Assembly (NCBI GenBank): GCA_003024785.1
Contig: PUQB01000007.1
Location: forward strand, 412,001 to 476,000
Source: Selaginella tamariscina
Lineage: Eukaryota; Streptophyta; Lycopodiopsida; Selaginellales; Selaginellaceae
DNA: 64,000 nt
Direction: 5' to 3'
This document shows positions 1 to 11,929 of this stretch, piece by piece (position 1 is the first letter of the stretch; each line of letters opens with the position of its first letter). Below the pieces are notes generated by a model. That model saw only the letters and a program-made list of their open reading frames with translations, was not told the origin of the DNA and did not search any database. Both the position numbers and the translations under genes were made by a program.

Positions 1-2152
1 ATAACATTTGAAAACTTGGTGTTTATAGGCACTCCATCTTTCGAACAACATTTTTTTTATTTACTTTCTTTAACAAATCTATGATGCAATAGTGAAGTTG
101 AACATCTCAATCCTCATTCACCTCATCCATTCATGAACATTAAAGGATTATTAAGGGTACTCTTGCCTTGAATTGCCTCCTTAATTGTGACTAAGGGCTC
201 TATAGAAATGTAAACCTAACTCTATGAAATAAAGGGGGAAGAGGAGCGTTTAGCTATGGATTGAAGCGATTGTAGGAGGTGTACACTAGCGTGCATGTTA
301 CACAGTCTTTTTTTTTTAAATAAAAATTCACCATGTTAAGTATTTTTTTAAATAATAAATTCACCATGTTAAGTATTTTTTTTAAATAATAATTCACCAT
401 GTTAAGTATTTTTTTTTTAATAATAAATTCACCATGTTAAGTAGTATTCTAATTAAATTTAAATATAACAATTGAATTCAACTTAGAAATAAACTCTATA
501 AGTTAAAGATAACAATAATGTTAGTTATGGGTACACTTAAAGAAGTTAGAATTAGAAAGAAAAAATTTACTAAGTTAATTAAATTAAAAATTATTAAATA
601 ATTAAGCCTAAACATAATAACTTAATATAAACTCATTATATTAAAAATAACAATTTTGTTACAAGTTCAACTTAAAGAATAAACTCACAAAGGTCATTAA
701 ATAATTAAACTCATACATGAGTAAACTTAAAAGTTAAATAAATTTATAAGTTAAAAATAATAACTTAATTAAGGGTATTAAATATACAACGTGTTAAAAT
801 GGAATAAGTTACTCCACCGTATGAAACTTAATATGAATGTAAATGTATATAAATTATGCCATCAAATATTAAGTATATAAAATTAGTCATAATTTAACTT
901 TAACATTTATATATATTTAACATATATATATATATGCTACATATATATTATTTACATGTTGAACTTCAGCAGCTTTGTTTCACGATTAGAAAATTTATTA
1001 AAATCCCACGTTTATTATTATTCCTCGTTTACATATCCATGCTTATAAAATTTCCCAGTAATAAAAAAAACAGCATGTCAAATGTATATATACACACCGT
1101 AATATATGTGTAGTACACCGACACGTTTGTAACAAACGTTAATATATTGTATTTAAACAAGTTTTACATTGAAAGCGTGGCTTCTACCTCAACTGCGTAC
1201 CACAACGTGTACACATAGTCCGTTATGAGAACTGCAACACACAGGAATGAAACAAAACTTGAACGTACTCCTCACCTATATAACAACAACAGAAATTGTT
1301 AATCAGATATGATAAAACTCATTAACAGTACTTAAATCCATCTTAACTTCATGATTAATTCCAATCTAGATATGTGGAGCATGGGGAGAGCTACAACTAG
1401 TCGATCCTACTGAAAACCCATTAACGCTACTTAATCCCAATCTAGGATATGTGGAGAATGGGGAAATCTACAACTATCCAACTCACCTTAACATGATGCT
1501 TGAGCTCCGCAGACCGGACACATCCCATCGGCGGGTGTCGCAGATTTCACCTTCCGGCTCTGCCCACAAACAAAAGGTATAAAGAAGAACATCTCTCCTC
1601 ACTAATCTCTTCACAAGATCACACCGAAATCGATGAATTGATAAAAACAAATCACGGAAACCCTATTTAAATCTACTGTGAGGAGTGTCACGCAGCGTGA
1701 TAGGTGTCACCCAATTTCTCGTCCACGTGTCATGCTTTTACTTAACCAAGTCATATCAATGTTCAAAACCTAGTTCAAAATATTAAGGGTTAAATAGTAG
1801 GTTAAGTTGTAAATTATAATAAATTTAATTATATATTTATTTTAAATGATATAATATACTATATAATATGTAAATATAAATTATAATTACCCATAACAAA
1901 TAATGAAAAGGCACGTTACAAAAGGTAAACATATGAATTGCAAATTACCTGAACAAATACATTATATATATAATCAAATGGTAGAATTATAAATTTACAA
2001 TTACATCTTTATCTTATAATTAACATATACATATAATTAAAATATTTATAAAATTATACACGTAGATGCACATTATATAAATATAATTAAATGGTAAGAA
2101 TATTGTCCGTAATAAAAAATATTACACACGCACACACATTATATATACTCGT
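1..2152. other. AT-rich non-coding stretch, no gene seen
   Basis: Mostly A/T with short homopolymers and TA runs on both strands. I find no open frame with recognisable coding character. It holds a small tandem repeat (listed separately) and otherwise nothing I can support. Confidence 0.6.
311..446. repeat. four-copy ~35-bp tandem repeat
   Basis: The phrase TTCACCATGTTAAGTA recurs four times, separated by T-runs and AATAAT. The copies differ mainly in the length of the T-run, as replication slippage would produce. Confidence 0.85.
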
Positions 2153-2377
2153 ATGATGGTAAAGAGTATGGGGACAGGAATCGAACATGGGAACTATTTG
2201 GAAAGCATGCAAGCCTTATACTCAGATATTGGCAACCCAAAGAATAAACGAAAGACGCCAGGCGGCATCATTTTCTCACTATTTTTTCGGCACTTTTGTC
2301 CGTTGTTTTTCGGTGGATCCTCTACTAGCATATCCCAATTTGCTCACTGTTTGACCGGCATAGTCAACGTCGACCGG

Positions 2378-2385
2378 TATAAGTA
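2378..2385 (+). promoter_or_regulatory. possible TATA box of the NF-YB gene
   Basis: A TATAAGTA motif lies about 40 bases before the NF-YB ATG in a locally more GC-rich stretch. If it is used, the 5' leader would be only about ten bases. This rests on position and motif only. Confidence 0.3.
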
Positions 2386-2420
2386 GCCCACGTCGTGCTT
2401 AATCATTAGATTGATCGTCC

Positions 2421-2928
2421 ATGGATAGTTATCCAGCGACTCCAGAGAGCGACAACGACGACTGCAGCCTGCGATCGTCCGGTGAGTCGTCCGTCAAGGA
2501 GCAGGAGAGGTTCCTTCCGATTGCAAACGTGAGCAGAATCATGAAAAAGGCGTTGCCGGGGAACGCAAAGATATCCAAAGACGCCAAGGAGGCTGTCCAA
2601 GAGTGCGTGTCCGAGTTCATCAGCTTCATAACCGGTGAGGCATCCGACAAGTGCCTGAGGGAGAAGCGGAAGACCATCAACGGTGAGGATCTCCTGTGGG
2701 ATGGCGATCCTCGGGTTCGAGGACTACATCGAGCCGCTCAAGTGCTACCTCAACCGGTTCAGGGAAGCAGAAGGCTCTACAACTCCTGTGAGTACAACCA
2801 TCGCAGGCAATGGCAAGGTATCTACAGAATCCGCACCGTACAATATAAGCGATCTGCTGGTGAACGGTGGGCTTGCCTCGCAGCTCCTCCAACAGCACTA
2901 TACTCACTGGAGACAAATGTCTCAGTGA
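2421..2928 (+). CDS. NF-YB (HAP3/CBF-A) transcription factor subunit, one frame break
   Basis: This is the histone-fold B subunit of the CCAAT-binding NF-Y complex, a nuclear protein that pairs with NF-YC and then NF-YA. The frame from ATG 2421 gives a Ser/Asp-rich N-terminus and then the conserved core ([62 protein letters not shown]). Immediately after LLW (bases 2697-2699) the expected continuation ([17 protein letters not shown], then RFREAEG) lies in another frame and runs to a stop at 2926-2928. Two bases are missing at about 2700, where the family has Ala before the Met. Lys at the ISK position, where LEC1-type proteins carry Asp, makes this the ordinary non-LEC1 class. It has a single exon and a short C-tail. 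AATAAA-like sequence follows near 2980. Either a pseudogene or, more likely given the rest of the window, a consensus deletion. Confidence 0.88.
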
Positions 2929-3022
2929 TATTATTATTCTGCATTTGTTAATTGATGCATCCATCTTTTAATCTGTGGAGAATAAATTGTTACACACACA
3001 AACACGTGTATGTTATGACATG

Positions 3023-3165
3023 CACATGAAGTGAATGACTCCCCTTTTCACCCTTTTTAAGGGTTAAGGGTAAAAAGGTTAAGACTATATTTTGAAAATG
3101 CACATGAAGTGAATGACTCTCCCTTTTCACATAAAAGGGTTAAGGGTAAAGAAAAGGATAAACCT
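3023..3165. repeat. local direct duplication (~65 bp, two copies)
   Basis: CACATGAAGTGAATGACT followed by CCCTTTTCAC and AGGGTTAAGGGTAAA occurs from about 3023 and again from about 3101, with small differences. It lies between the NF-YB and MYB genes. Confidence 0.8.
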
Positions 3166-3620
3166 AAAAACGTTAACTTATACGGTCACATGCTGCATGC
3201 ACACGCGTGTTCCGTTTCCTCCCCCTTTTTTCTAATTCCTATTAAATAGCTTTCCTTTAAAATTTAATAATGGCCGTTTCCTGCCCCGCTGACACAAAAA
3301 ACGCACTGTACGAACAAGACACGTGTTGCATACGTGGAGGAGCTCCACCGCCAGATCAACGGGAGGGATCTGCCGACCGACGTAAAAGTTAACGCACGAA
3401 TCCTGTGATCTCCGTACAGAATCCCAACCTTCGGAGTTGAGTCTCAACGGTTGAGATCCTTACACGTGGAGGAATCACAGAGAAAGGGGAGAAACAGAGC
3501 AATTTTGTTTAGGTTTCACATCGATATATGAATATGTTTCACATTTGGGGAGTTTTGCAAAAGGTGAGTTTCACATCAAATGTAGTATTTTCATATAGAA
3601 AAAAACACGCAGAGAGAGAG

Positions 3621-4497
3621 ATGGGTAGAACTCCCTGTTGTGATAAGGCAGCTGTAAAGAAAGGGCCATGGTCACCTGATGAAGACATCCTACTCAAGGA
3701 TTATACAGAGAAATGGAACAGGTGGGAACTGGATCACTCTTCCGGGTAAAGCTGGTACGTATTTTTACCAATGTAATTCCCATATGCATGTTAAATTGTT
3801 TTATAGGACTTAATCGGTGCGGGAAAAGCTGCAGACTTAGATGGGTGAATTACTTAAGGCCAGATATTAAACGGGTAGCTTTAGTCCTGAAGAGGAGAAA
3901 TTCATACTTGATCTTCATAGTATCGGAAGCAGGTATTGATATGTTAATTATAGTAATTAACACTTAATTAGTGCTAATTACACAGATGGTCTATAATTGC
4001 TGCACAGCTACCTGGTAGAACAGACAATGACATAAAGAATCACTGGAACACCAAGCTAAAGAAGAGACGGAACCTGCAGTAGAAGGACCGGAAGCTCGTC
4101 AAAGGATTTGACTAAGCCGGTCAAATCCGAGGAGAACAGCAGCGGCTCGTCTTGCAGTGACTGGTCAATGGTCGGTCAAAGTCAGAGCAACCGAGCGCTG
4201 ACTGGTCATTGTCCGCTCAACGTCAACCGATGTTGACTTGCTAGTACCCAAGCTCGAACCGGACGACTACACGTCTGTCAGGGATATAATAGACGGTGGC
4301 CACCTGGATGCGCTTGCGCGGAACTTATCAGCCGTTGATGAGAGCTTCTTCGATCCGAGCTGGTGGGGTGGGATGGGATTAGTGTTAAGCAGGCGAGTTT
4401 ACCGCCGTTAAGCAGCAGTCAAGCGTCGCCTGTTTCTGGGAATGACTGTGGTAAGTTTGACTACTGTTCGTGGGATGGTGCAGGTTGGCAGTATTAA
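3621..4497 (+). CDS. R2R3-MYB transcription factor (subgroup 14-like), several frame breaks
   Basis: A DNA-binding R2R3-MYB with three exons: 3621-3754, 3807-3932 and 3986-4497. Exon 1 begins [22 protein letters not shown] and continues [14 protein letters not shown] after a frame break near 3714, where two bases are missing. Exon 2 encodes [22 protein letters not shown] and then [18 protein letters not shown], with one base (a G in a G-run) missing near 3880. Exon 3 encodes [20 protein letters not shown] and then NTKLKKRR. The rest of exon 3 uses three frames and ends ...GAGWQY plus TAA at 4495-4497. The [20 protein letters not shown] form resembles the RAX/MYB36 group, which acts in meristem and endodermal patterning in angiosperms. 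The LHSIGSR segment is one residue shorter than the family. Intron positions match the usual plant R2R3-MYB positions. With at least four breaks this is the most damaged gene here; a real pseudogene is possible. Confidence 0.82.
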
Positions 4498-5683
4498 ATA
4501 CAGCATTTAATTGTGTTAACTAACTGAGATTCAAAGTTTTGATAATCGACATTTAATTCTGAGCAAACCGTTTTCCATATTATATTGGAATAGTACAATA
4601 AATGTGTGTGCGTGCGTGCGTGCGTGCGTGCGTGAGAGAGATAAACAGAGCATCACAAAATCATGGTTCTTGACTTCCAACTGTTCAGGTACACACTAGT
4701 GTTGTGTGTGTAACTTGACCAGAAATCGTACATATGTGCGTGCGTGCGTGTGTGGACCTTGATTCTTCATAGTCCCTAAAATATGTATGTCTATATGTAA
4801 GGTACGAATTGACTTAAGGGTAAGGATTAACGGAAAAGTTGACGGTAGTTTAGGTTAGGGTTTAGAGTCGACGACAGACCAGATTGGCCTTTGGGTTAAA
4901 ACTCTGACAATAGTACGGAGCCTATGACATGGTTTTACCACTTCCTTGGCACACAACCCCCAGCAGCTTCACAGGAAACACGGAGTGTCTGATGTTTGGA
5001 GCAATATCTTCGCTGCTTCATCAACTACCAACAAGACAATTGGTTGAACCTTCTTCCTATGGCAATATGAAAGTAGCACTTGGAAGGCAACTTCCAAGTT
5101 ATACCATGTACAGGCCACCATCCACATTTTGACTTTGCTCTCACTCTCCTTCTTCCGCTCTTGCAGTACAGGATCTTACTAGTTATGTATATATCTTCTA
5201 AAGTGTTATGTACAATTTTAATTACTGGATTATTTAAGTCATTTTATTATTATGTACTTTATTTAATTTATATAAATACTATTTACCTGAAAAAAGATGT
5301 GTATGGATGCATGCACGTGCATACCCACACATATATGTATACATGTACACATACACACAACATACTTTCACTATTAAGGTACCTTGTATATAACTAGCGT
5401 ATATAATTAAATAAAATTAAACCTCTTTATATATAACTGTGAAAAATAGTATGGTAATTCGATGATTTCAAACCGTATATAATGCTTAAAAAGACATTTA
5501 CAAATTCAATAATTATCATCATCTCAGGAATCAAACTTGTCAAACGTTAATCAAATCAACGGAATGTCTATTTAACCACATTATTCCAGATTTTTTTTAT
5601 ACAATGTATACACTTAATTATTGACGTTTCTCTAGACACAAAGTAAACACCTTAGAAAGTCAAATATATATAATATATATATA

Positions 5684-5690
<7 letters not shown>
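4498..5690. other. MYB 3' flank, no gene seen
   Basis: Contains a (TGCG)n tract at about 4603-4634 and CA/TG-rich stretches near 4735 and 5320. A short open frame at 4929-5132 has no recognisable similarity and may be transcribed 3' flank. I see no further coding evidence. Confidence 0.5.
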
Positions 5691-5725
<35 letters not shown>

Positions 5726-5757
5726 AGAGAGAGAGAGAAGAGAGAGAGGAGAGAGAG
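5691..5757. repeat. (AG)n microsatellite
   Basis: An imperfect AG run of about 65 bases preceded by a TATA-rich run. It lies just 3' of the minus-strand gene that ends at 5807. Confidence 0.95.
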
Positions 5758-5806
5758 AAGACAGACATTTTCTTCTAGCTAATAATTTAATTTAGAAGAA
5801 ACAAAC

Positions 5807-5987
5807 TCAATCCCTGAAATTACGTGCTACGCGTCTCAAGCCTACCAGAGCAACACCTGAACGAAGCGTTTCATACTCATCATCGTCATCATCGACCTGT
5901 TTAACAGAAAGTAAAATCTGTCAAAGAATTGTTATACACACACAATGTGTGTGTGTGTGGAGTGAAGAGAGAGTACATACACACACA

Positions 5988-6023
<36 letters not shown>

Positions 6024-8362
6024 AACGGTAAGAACCCCACCAAGCAGGTCACTTATCCGTAACCCGCGAGAACTAAAATGTGAACTGTACTGAAGAAATT
6101 TACGATGTCTAATGGGGTTCTCAAGTTTAAAAGAATAAATGGTTGGTTAGAACACTAAGAGAGAGAGCTCACCTTCGAGTCTTTGCAATCGAGCCCATTA
6201 AACTGAGCCAAGACCCGCTTGCTTCATTTTGTGCCGCCCTCAAATACATGACCGCTCTAGAATATATTCGTGCATTAACCCATACTTAGCTGGATGAATC
6301 AGACATTAGTTGCATTTGAATATACACAAGTTACATTCGATAATTATAGCTTAGTAAATATAGTGAAACCTTACCTAAAGCCATGTACATGATCCACTTA
6401 GAATGGCCACACACTTGCCACTCAAAACAACAGAATCTCTATTGGGCGAACCGAAATCCACAGTAGAATATTCACCTGCACACACTCTCTAATCATACAT
6501 ATACGCGTGTATGCCCGATAATGTTAGTAACGTACCTGCTATATCATACTCCTGCAGCACTCACTTGAGCCCCTCCTGCTCTCACATACGCAACTAATGC
6601 TCTGACAACAAACATACGTAATTTTCACAGTATAAACTCCGTTATATTACTCTATACACGCTGTGTGTGCGTGTGCATGTGTGTGTGTAACATAAAAGAA
6701 AGGCCCACCCTCGGATACAGCCAGCACGGTTTCTGCAGATACGCAACAAGAAATCAACTCGAGAAGTGGTGAACAGCACCGTGTCACTGCAGGATTCAAT
6801 CTTCAGACAAATATATAGCACAGATACACACATAACATAAATACATACATATATAAGTCATCTAAGTCAATGCACAGATAAATATATACAACAACCTGTA
6901 GGCACGATGCTCAATTCCCATCTGGCACCTCTTCAGGAATTGAGAGAACGTAACAGAATTTTTTCCATCTGATATCCACAGGTTCCTGAAAGCTGAGAAT
7001 CCACACCTTCAAGTTATTCTTTTAACTTAAATATATAAGTATACATGTAACATCCACATACAAACGACACAACACCTCTTTCCACGCATGGGACGATTCA
7101 AGAAGAAACACGGACAGGCAGAACGAGGGAATAGCACGGGACTTTGGCTTGTTCACAATCAGCATATGCAGCATTCCTGCTGAATTTAGAGTAACAAAGG
7201 CCTTGGCAACAGAGGAGTTATTGCCATGACCTGAAGAATCGTATTATCCTCGTTGCATGCAAGTTCCAGCCTCATATGCTCAACTACTGAAGCAGGAATG
7301 CTTATAATGCCATTTTTCTGTGTACGTTCTTCTGCAAGTACAGTCATAAGATATTACATATTATACATTCATGTATGTATACCATAGGGACTTACTCAAG
7401 TTGATGGTTGTCCGAGCTTCTTCACACAGACCATTCATGTGAGCCTGCACATCACAAACTAGTCCATTCTTCTTAGAAACCACTAACTTCAGCGCTTCTT
7501 CATTAGCATAAAACCCATTTAGCTTCACAGTCTGCGGTAGAACCCCTTTTTTCCCTTAACCAGTGGCCGGAGTGGCAGGATTCGAACACCCTGATATAAA
7601 CGTTCGATACACAACATTTTACATGAATATATACATACCTGCTCCTCTCCCAAGAATAAATTCTGCATTGAGAGATGCAGTGTATAGATGGGCTCTGAAA
7701 TATCGAGAACAGAGCACCTGATTAGAGCGAGCTTATTAGACTTGGACGAGATCTTAGCAGCAATGATCCATAGCTTGGACACGGAAGGAGAATAGATCAC
7801 AATGACGTTCACAGATGCAAAGATCTTCAGACCCATGTGAGGAATGTCAAGTCTAGCCGCTGTATTAGATGACGAATCGCTTTCTTGGTGAAAACCCGTG
7901 ACACCGACTTGCTTGATGTGTCCTTCCTCACAGGACCAAGCTCGAATGTCCGTGAAATCCCCTCCTATGTTCCGAACTGTTCATATATATACATGTATGT
8001 AGAGATATGTACATACCTGATCCTGCTGCGGATGCGATCAGGAAGAAACTGCGAGGCGCTGGTGGTGAATGTGATGTTTCCAGGTCCATCAGAGCTGGGA
8101 ATTGGCCGAATTGGAGGTGCTGGGGTTGCTGTGCATCACTACGGGCGTGTTCGAGGCGGAGGAAGCAGGCGTCGATTGGATTCGAGGAAATTCTAGGGCG
8201 GAATTGCTTACCCAGGCTGTTGATGCTGCTGTTTGTGGATGAATCGAGGGAGATGAGAATGCAAGTGTTGCTCTGTGATTGAATTGCAGCGGCTACCTTT
8301 CGCTCGTGCGGCTCCAGCAATAGGCGCGCGACATTCTCCACAGGAAACCTGCTCGCCCGCAT
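5807..8362 (-). CDS. conserved-looking protein of unknown function, nine exons
   Basis: I do not recognise this family. Exons on the minus strand in gene order: 8362-8017, 7976-7639, 7590-7396, 7331-7076, 7006-6896, 6800-6709, 6475-6375, 6256-6173, 5896-5807. All have GT-AG borders; the later ones are less certain. The N-terminus reads MRASRFPVENVARLLLEPHE. Exon 2 is hydrophobic and beta-rich (LKIFASVNVIVIYSPS, LWIIAAK). Exon 3 has GVRILPLRPLVKGKKG. The C-terminus is acidic (VDDDDDEYE) and ends with a TGA at 5807-5809. The beta-rich pattern could belong to a propeller-like protein, but I cannot show repeats. Frame breaks occur in the A/G run near 7545, near 7230 (one base short of a GGG) and near 6210. 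Restoring one base at each keeps a long continuous protein, which argues for a functional gene with sequence errors. Confidence 0.6.
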
Positions 8363-9029
8363 CCCATTCCTCTTCCTATACCCTAACCCTAAACTCGACC
8401 CTGATCCCTTCTTATACGATGCACCCTTATTCGCCCTTAATCAATACAATTATCACTTATTTTATTATATATTAATAATATTAACAATTAAATGAAGAGG
8501 AATTTTATTTTAATTAAATATTAAATTATTATTATTTTAATATTTAATTGTAAATTATTAAATAATTTGTGCCCACCAAGTCAATGGAAAAATGTATACA
8601 TATACTATTAATTAATGTTTGCAATCAATATAATATAATTATTATAATAAATTGCAAGTGTATATTATATATATATATATATAATATAAACGGATGTGAT
8701 TCAACTATGATGCGCTTCAAATTGACCGTCATGATTTGTCTCATAGTGCCTTTAAATACATAACTTGGTGTTGAGTTTGGTAGGTTTGGTTGGAATGAAG
8801 CATTTAGTTAGCTTTAGTAGTCTCAATAAATTATTGCTTCTAAACCATGTATTTGATCTTTATCATCTGCTGATGCATATTAAAGCTATGGTTTATTGAA
8901 CTTATTTTATTTTATTTTATTTTTGTAAAATACCTTTTTGACCTTTATCATCTGCTGGTTTATTGATTTTTATTTTATTTTAATATTTTTTTAATTTTTT
9001 TTTTGTAAAATACCCCGCGGAGAACAAAG
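8363..9029. other. divergent intergenic region
   Basis: Lies between the minus-strand unknown gene and the plus-strand USP-kinase, so it may act as a divergent promoter. A CCCTAACCCTAAA telobox-like motif occurs near 8380, just upstream of the minus gene; such motifs are common in plant promoters. The remainder is AT-rich with TTTTA runs. No gene is seen. Confidence 0.5.
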
Positions 9030-9210
9030 ATGAGTGTGGATAATGTATCTGAAAGGAGAATTTTGGTGGCCGTTGATGCTACCAAAGATCGTATTTGTTC
9101 AGATGCTATTGAATGGTACCGTCGGGATTTTGCTCGCCCTCGGATTCTTTACGACTCCTTGGCATTCTCTCAAATCCCGCTTCTTCCCAAACGAAATCTG
9201 CTATCAAATG

Positions 9211-9268
<58 letters not shown>

Positions 9269-9431
9269 AATTTATATTGTTTCTTTGTTAGTGGGCTGCA
9301 AAGCTCGAACGGAACCTGGGATGTTTAGTATGAGTGACAACAAGCGGAAAGACGAGATTACAAAGATCTTTGCCGCTAATGAGGGTTACATTGAAAACCT
9401 GAAATCATCTTGCAGAAAAAATGGGGCAAGC

Positions 9432-9462
<31 letters not shown>

Positions 9463-10861
9463 CATATTCATTAACTCTGTATGCAGGTGAGCTTGAGCAC
9501 TGCAATTATTCCTGGCTACCCTGCTTGGTCAGTATTACTGCAGGAAGCTAGCAATTTTAATCCTGATTTCGTTATACTGGACAGGTTAGTATACCATATA
9601 CATCTCTCTCGCACACACACGTATGTGTATACATGTTTCAATATACGTATGTAATGGCAGATTTATGAAGAAAGAAACCAAGTACGTATTAGAAAAGATG
9701 CAGTGCAAAGTATTGTTAATGAGCAAGGTTGGGAAGGGTGAATTGATTAAGATAAACACCCCAGATGAATCTGAACTGTTTGATCTTTTCATGGATGTCA
9801 CCTCCATTGATTCATCGTCTGTCAACTGTTGCTTTGAGAGTGAAATGAAATCATCTAATGACTTGCTTAAATCCTCTCAAAGTTCCTCTAAAGACGAACA
9901 CCTAACAGGTAATAATCTCTCTCTCACACACGCACGCACGCGAGAACTTTTGCATGCAGGGAGCGATACTCACAAGCTTGAAACTCCTACACCAATTTGT
10001 GTAAACCCTAAACCTCGAGCACCAAGCGAACTAATGGAGCTTCTGGGGGGAAGTCAAGGGCTCGAGACCGATCTGTTTAAGGACTACGTCCAACCTGAGC
10101 ATCTTAATCGGCGTGAACAAGGAGTACATAACGAAGTTAAGGAGAACGTTAACGGTGGTAACGAGGTTAACTCTGTGGAACGACTGCACCATTACTTTAG
10201 CGATGAAAACAATAAAGCGAAACAAGGTACAATACCGCTGTGTTCTCTCTGCAATAACAAGTCGCCACGCTTTGGTACTCAGCCTATTGCATTCCTATAC
10301 AGCCAGGTACTTATAAACACCTATATATAGACAAGTAGCTAATTGCAGTGAATCATGTGTAGATTGAAGAAGCAACGAACAGGTTTTCAAGAGAGAATTT
10401 ATTAGCAGAAGGTGGATTCGGATATGTATACAAAGGTGTTTTTCCAGATGGCCAATTAGTCGCGGTTAAGCAACACAAGCTTGCAAGTAGGCAAGGTGAC
10501 AGAGAGTTTAAGGCGGAAGTGGAGGTTTTAAGCAGTGCACAACACAGAAACCTTGTTACTCTTCTCGGCTACTGCACCGAAGGCGGACGAAGAATCCTTG
10601 TTTATGAGTATGTTTGTAATGGTTCACTGCACTGGCACCTCTCGCCGAGTAAGTTTTTTACATGTTTAAAGACTGCATTTAATAACCACTGTTCTCTCAG
10701 ATGGTCCGAAGACGCTGGATTGGCCATCTAGGCAAAAGATTGCTCTCGGAGCAGCAAGAGGGCTGAGATATCTCCATGAAGAATGCAGGATTGGATGCAT
10801 TGTGCATCGCGATGTCCGACCCCATAACATCCTCATTACACACGATTTCACTGCATTGGTG

Positions 10862-10900
<39 letters not shown>

Positions 10901-11684
10901 TTTTTGAACTTGTAAACTTGCGTAAAGGTGGGAGATTTTGGACTGGCAAGATGGCAAGCAAGAGGGGATACAGCTGAACAAACAAGAGTTATTGGCACCA
11001 TAGGGTAACTGAGTACATATGTATTGGGTATTGTATAAACACATATGGTGCAGATACGTGGCTCCTGAATACGCCGAGACTGGGCATATAACTGAGAAAG
11101 CTGATGTATATTCGTTTGGATTGGTGCTTCTTGAGATTATAACTGGTCGTGCTGCATTCGATAGTAGACTATCTGGGCAACATCTTCCAGACTGGGTATG
11201 TGTGTACATCGATGCGTGCGCGTGTGCGTGTGTGTATTTGATAAGTTCATAATATGAATATATCTGGATATCAGGCATATCCTCTATTGGCAGCTCGTGC
11301 AGCGCATGAACTTTTAGATAAGGATATCGATCAGTCAACAGTGGATGAGTATGAGCTTATCAACATGGTGACTGCTGCTAATCTATGCATCCAAAAGGAT
11401 CCAAACAAGAGGCCAAAAATGAGCCAGGTACCATGCATACCTATAATATATGTACACCTAAACCCTAATTACTGAGCTAGGTGGTGAGACATCTTGAAGG
11501 GGACGATAGGGAGAGCACACCGTTGTCACCAATTTCTGAGTTATGTAACATGGATATTCCTCGTACAAGTGTGCAATCTCGACCGTCCACTGCTGTAAAC
11601 AGGAAGTCGTTTAGCGTCGTGGATGAGAAGCAGCTTAAGGCTAGTAAGCTCAAGAAGTCAATCTCCTATAACGAAATGCTCTGA
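9030..11684 (+). CDS. receptor-like cytoplasmic kinase with N-terminal USP-like domain
   Basis: Eleven exons: 9030-9212, 9292-9425, 9487-9584, 9661-9908, 9960-10306, 10363-10648, 10701-10858, 10928-11004, 11054-11195, 11275-11427, 11481-11684. Residues 1 to about 180 are a universal-stress-protein / adenine-nucleotide alpha-hydrolase-like fold ([45 protein letters not shown]). A linker follows, then a kinase domain with [68 protein letters not shown] and a C-terminal tail. This is the architecture of the family annotated as 'inactive protein kinase SELMODRAFT_444075-like', yet the Lys, HRD and DFG residues are all present. Exon 1 needs one extra G near 9117 to link DAIEW to the next segment. 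Intron 2 has a GC donor at 9426. It is probably cytosolic or membrane-associated, as no signal peptide is seen. Confidence 0.92.
9213..9270. repeat. (GT)n(AG)n microsatellite starting at a splice donor
   Basis: The GT of the intron 1 donor is itself the first unit of about 17 GT repeats, followed by AG repeats. Confidence 0.9.
9432..9460. repeat. (CA)n microsatellite six bases after a GC donor
   Basis: Pure CA run near the start of intron 2 of the USP-kinase gene. Confidence 0.95.
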
Positions 11685-11929
11685 ACCAAACACATACATA
11701 TTGTATATATAATGTATGCTTTTTAATATAGCATTTCTTAATTAATATACAGAGTTATTGAAAAGTACTGCAGCTTGTATATATACAGGGAATTCCTGCA
11801 AAACTGAGGTGTGTTAGTATATCAACTAACCATAACTACACACACACTAATGAATTGTGTACCTGATACTATACAGGATATAGGATACCAGTTTCACAAT
11901 GAATCTGAACTATTCCTCCCAGAAAGTGA

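Noticed and set aside
2421-2928. LEC1-type embryogenesis regulator
   Set aside because: The diagnostic Asp of LEC1-type B domains is Lys here (AKISKDAKE), and flanking residues follow the ordinary NF-YB class.
8370-8400. Telomeric repeat remnant (CCCTAACCCTAAA)
   Set aside because: Only about two units and promoter-proximal; best read as a telobox, not an interstitial telomere.
9113-9328. ORFs with runs of Val-Cys or His-Thr (also near 44000, 46700 and 63600)
   Set aside because: They are translations of TG/CA microsatellites inside introns, not proteins.
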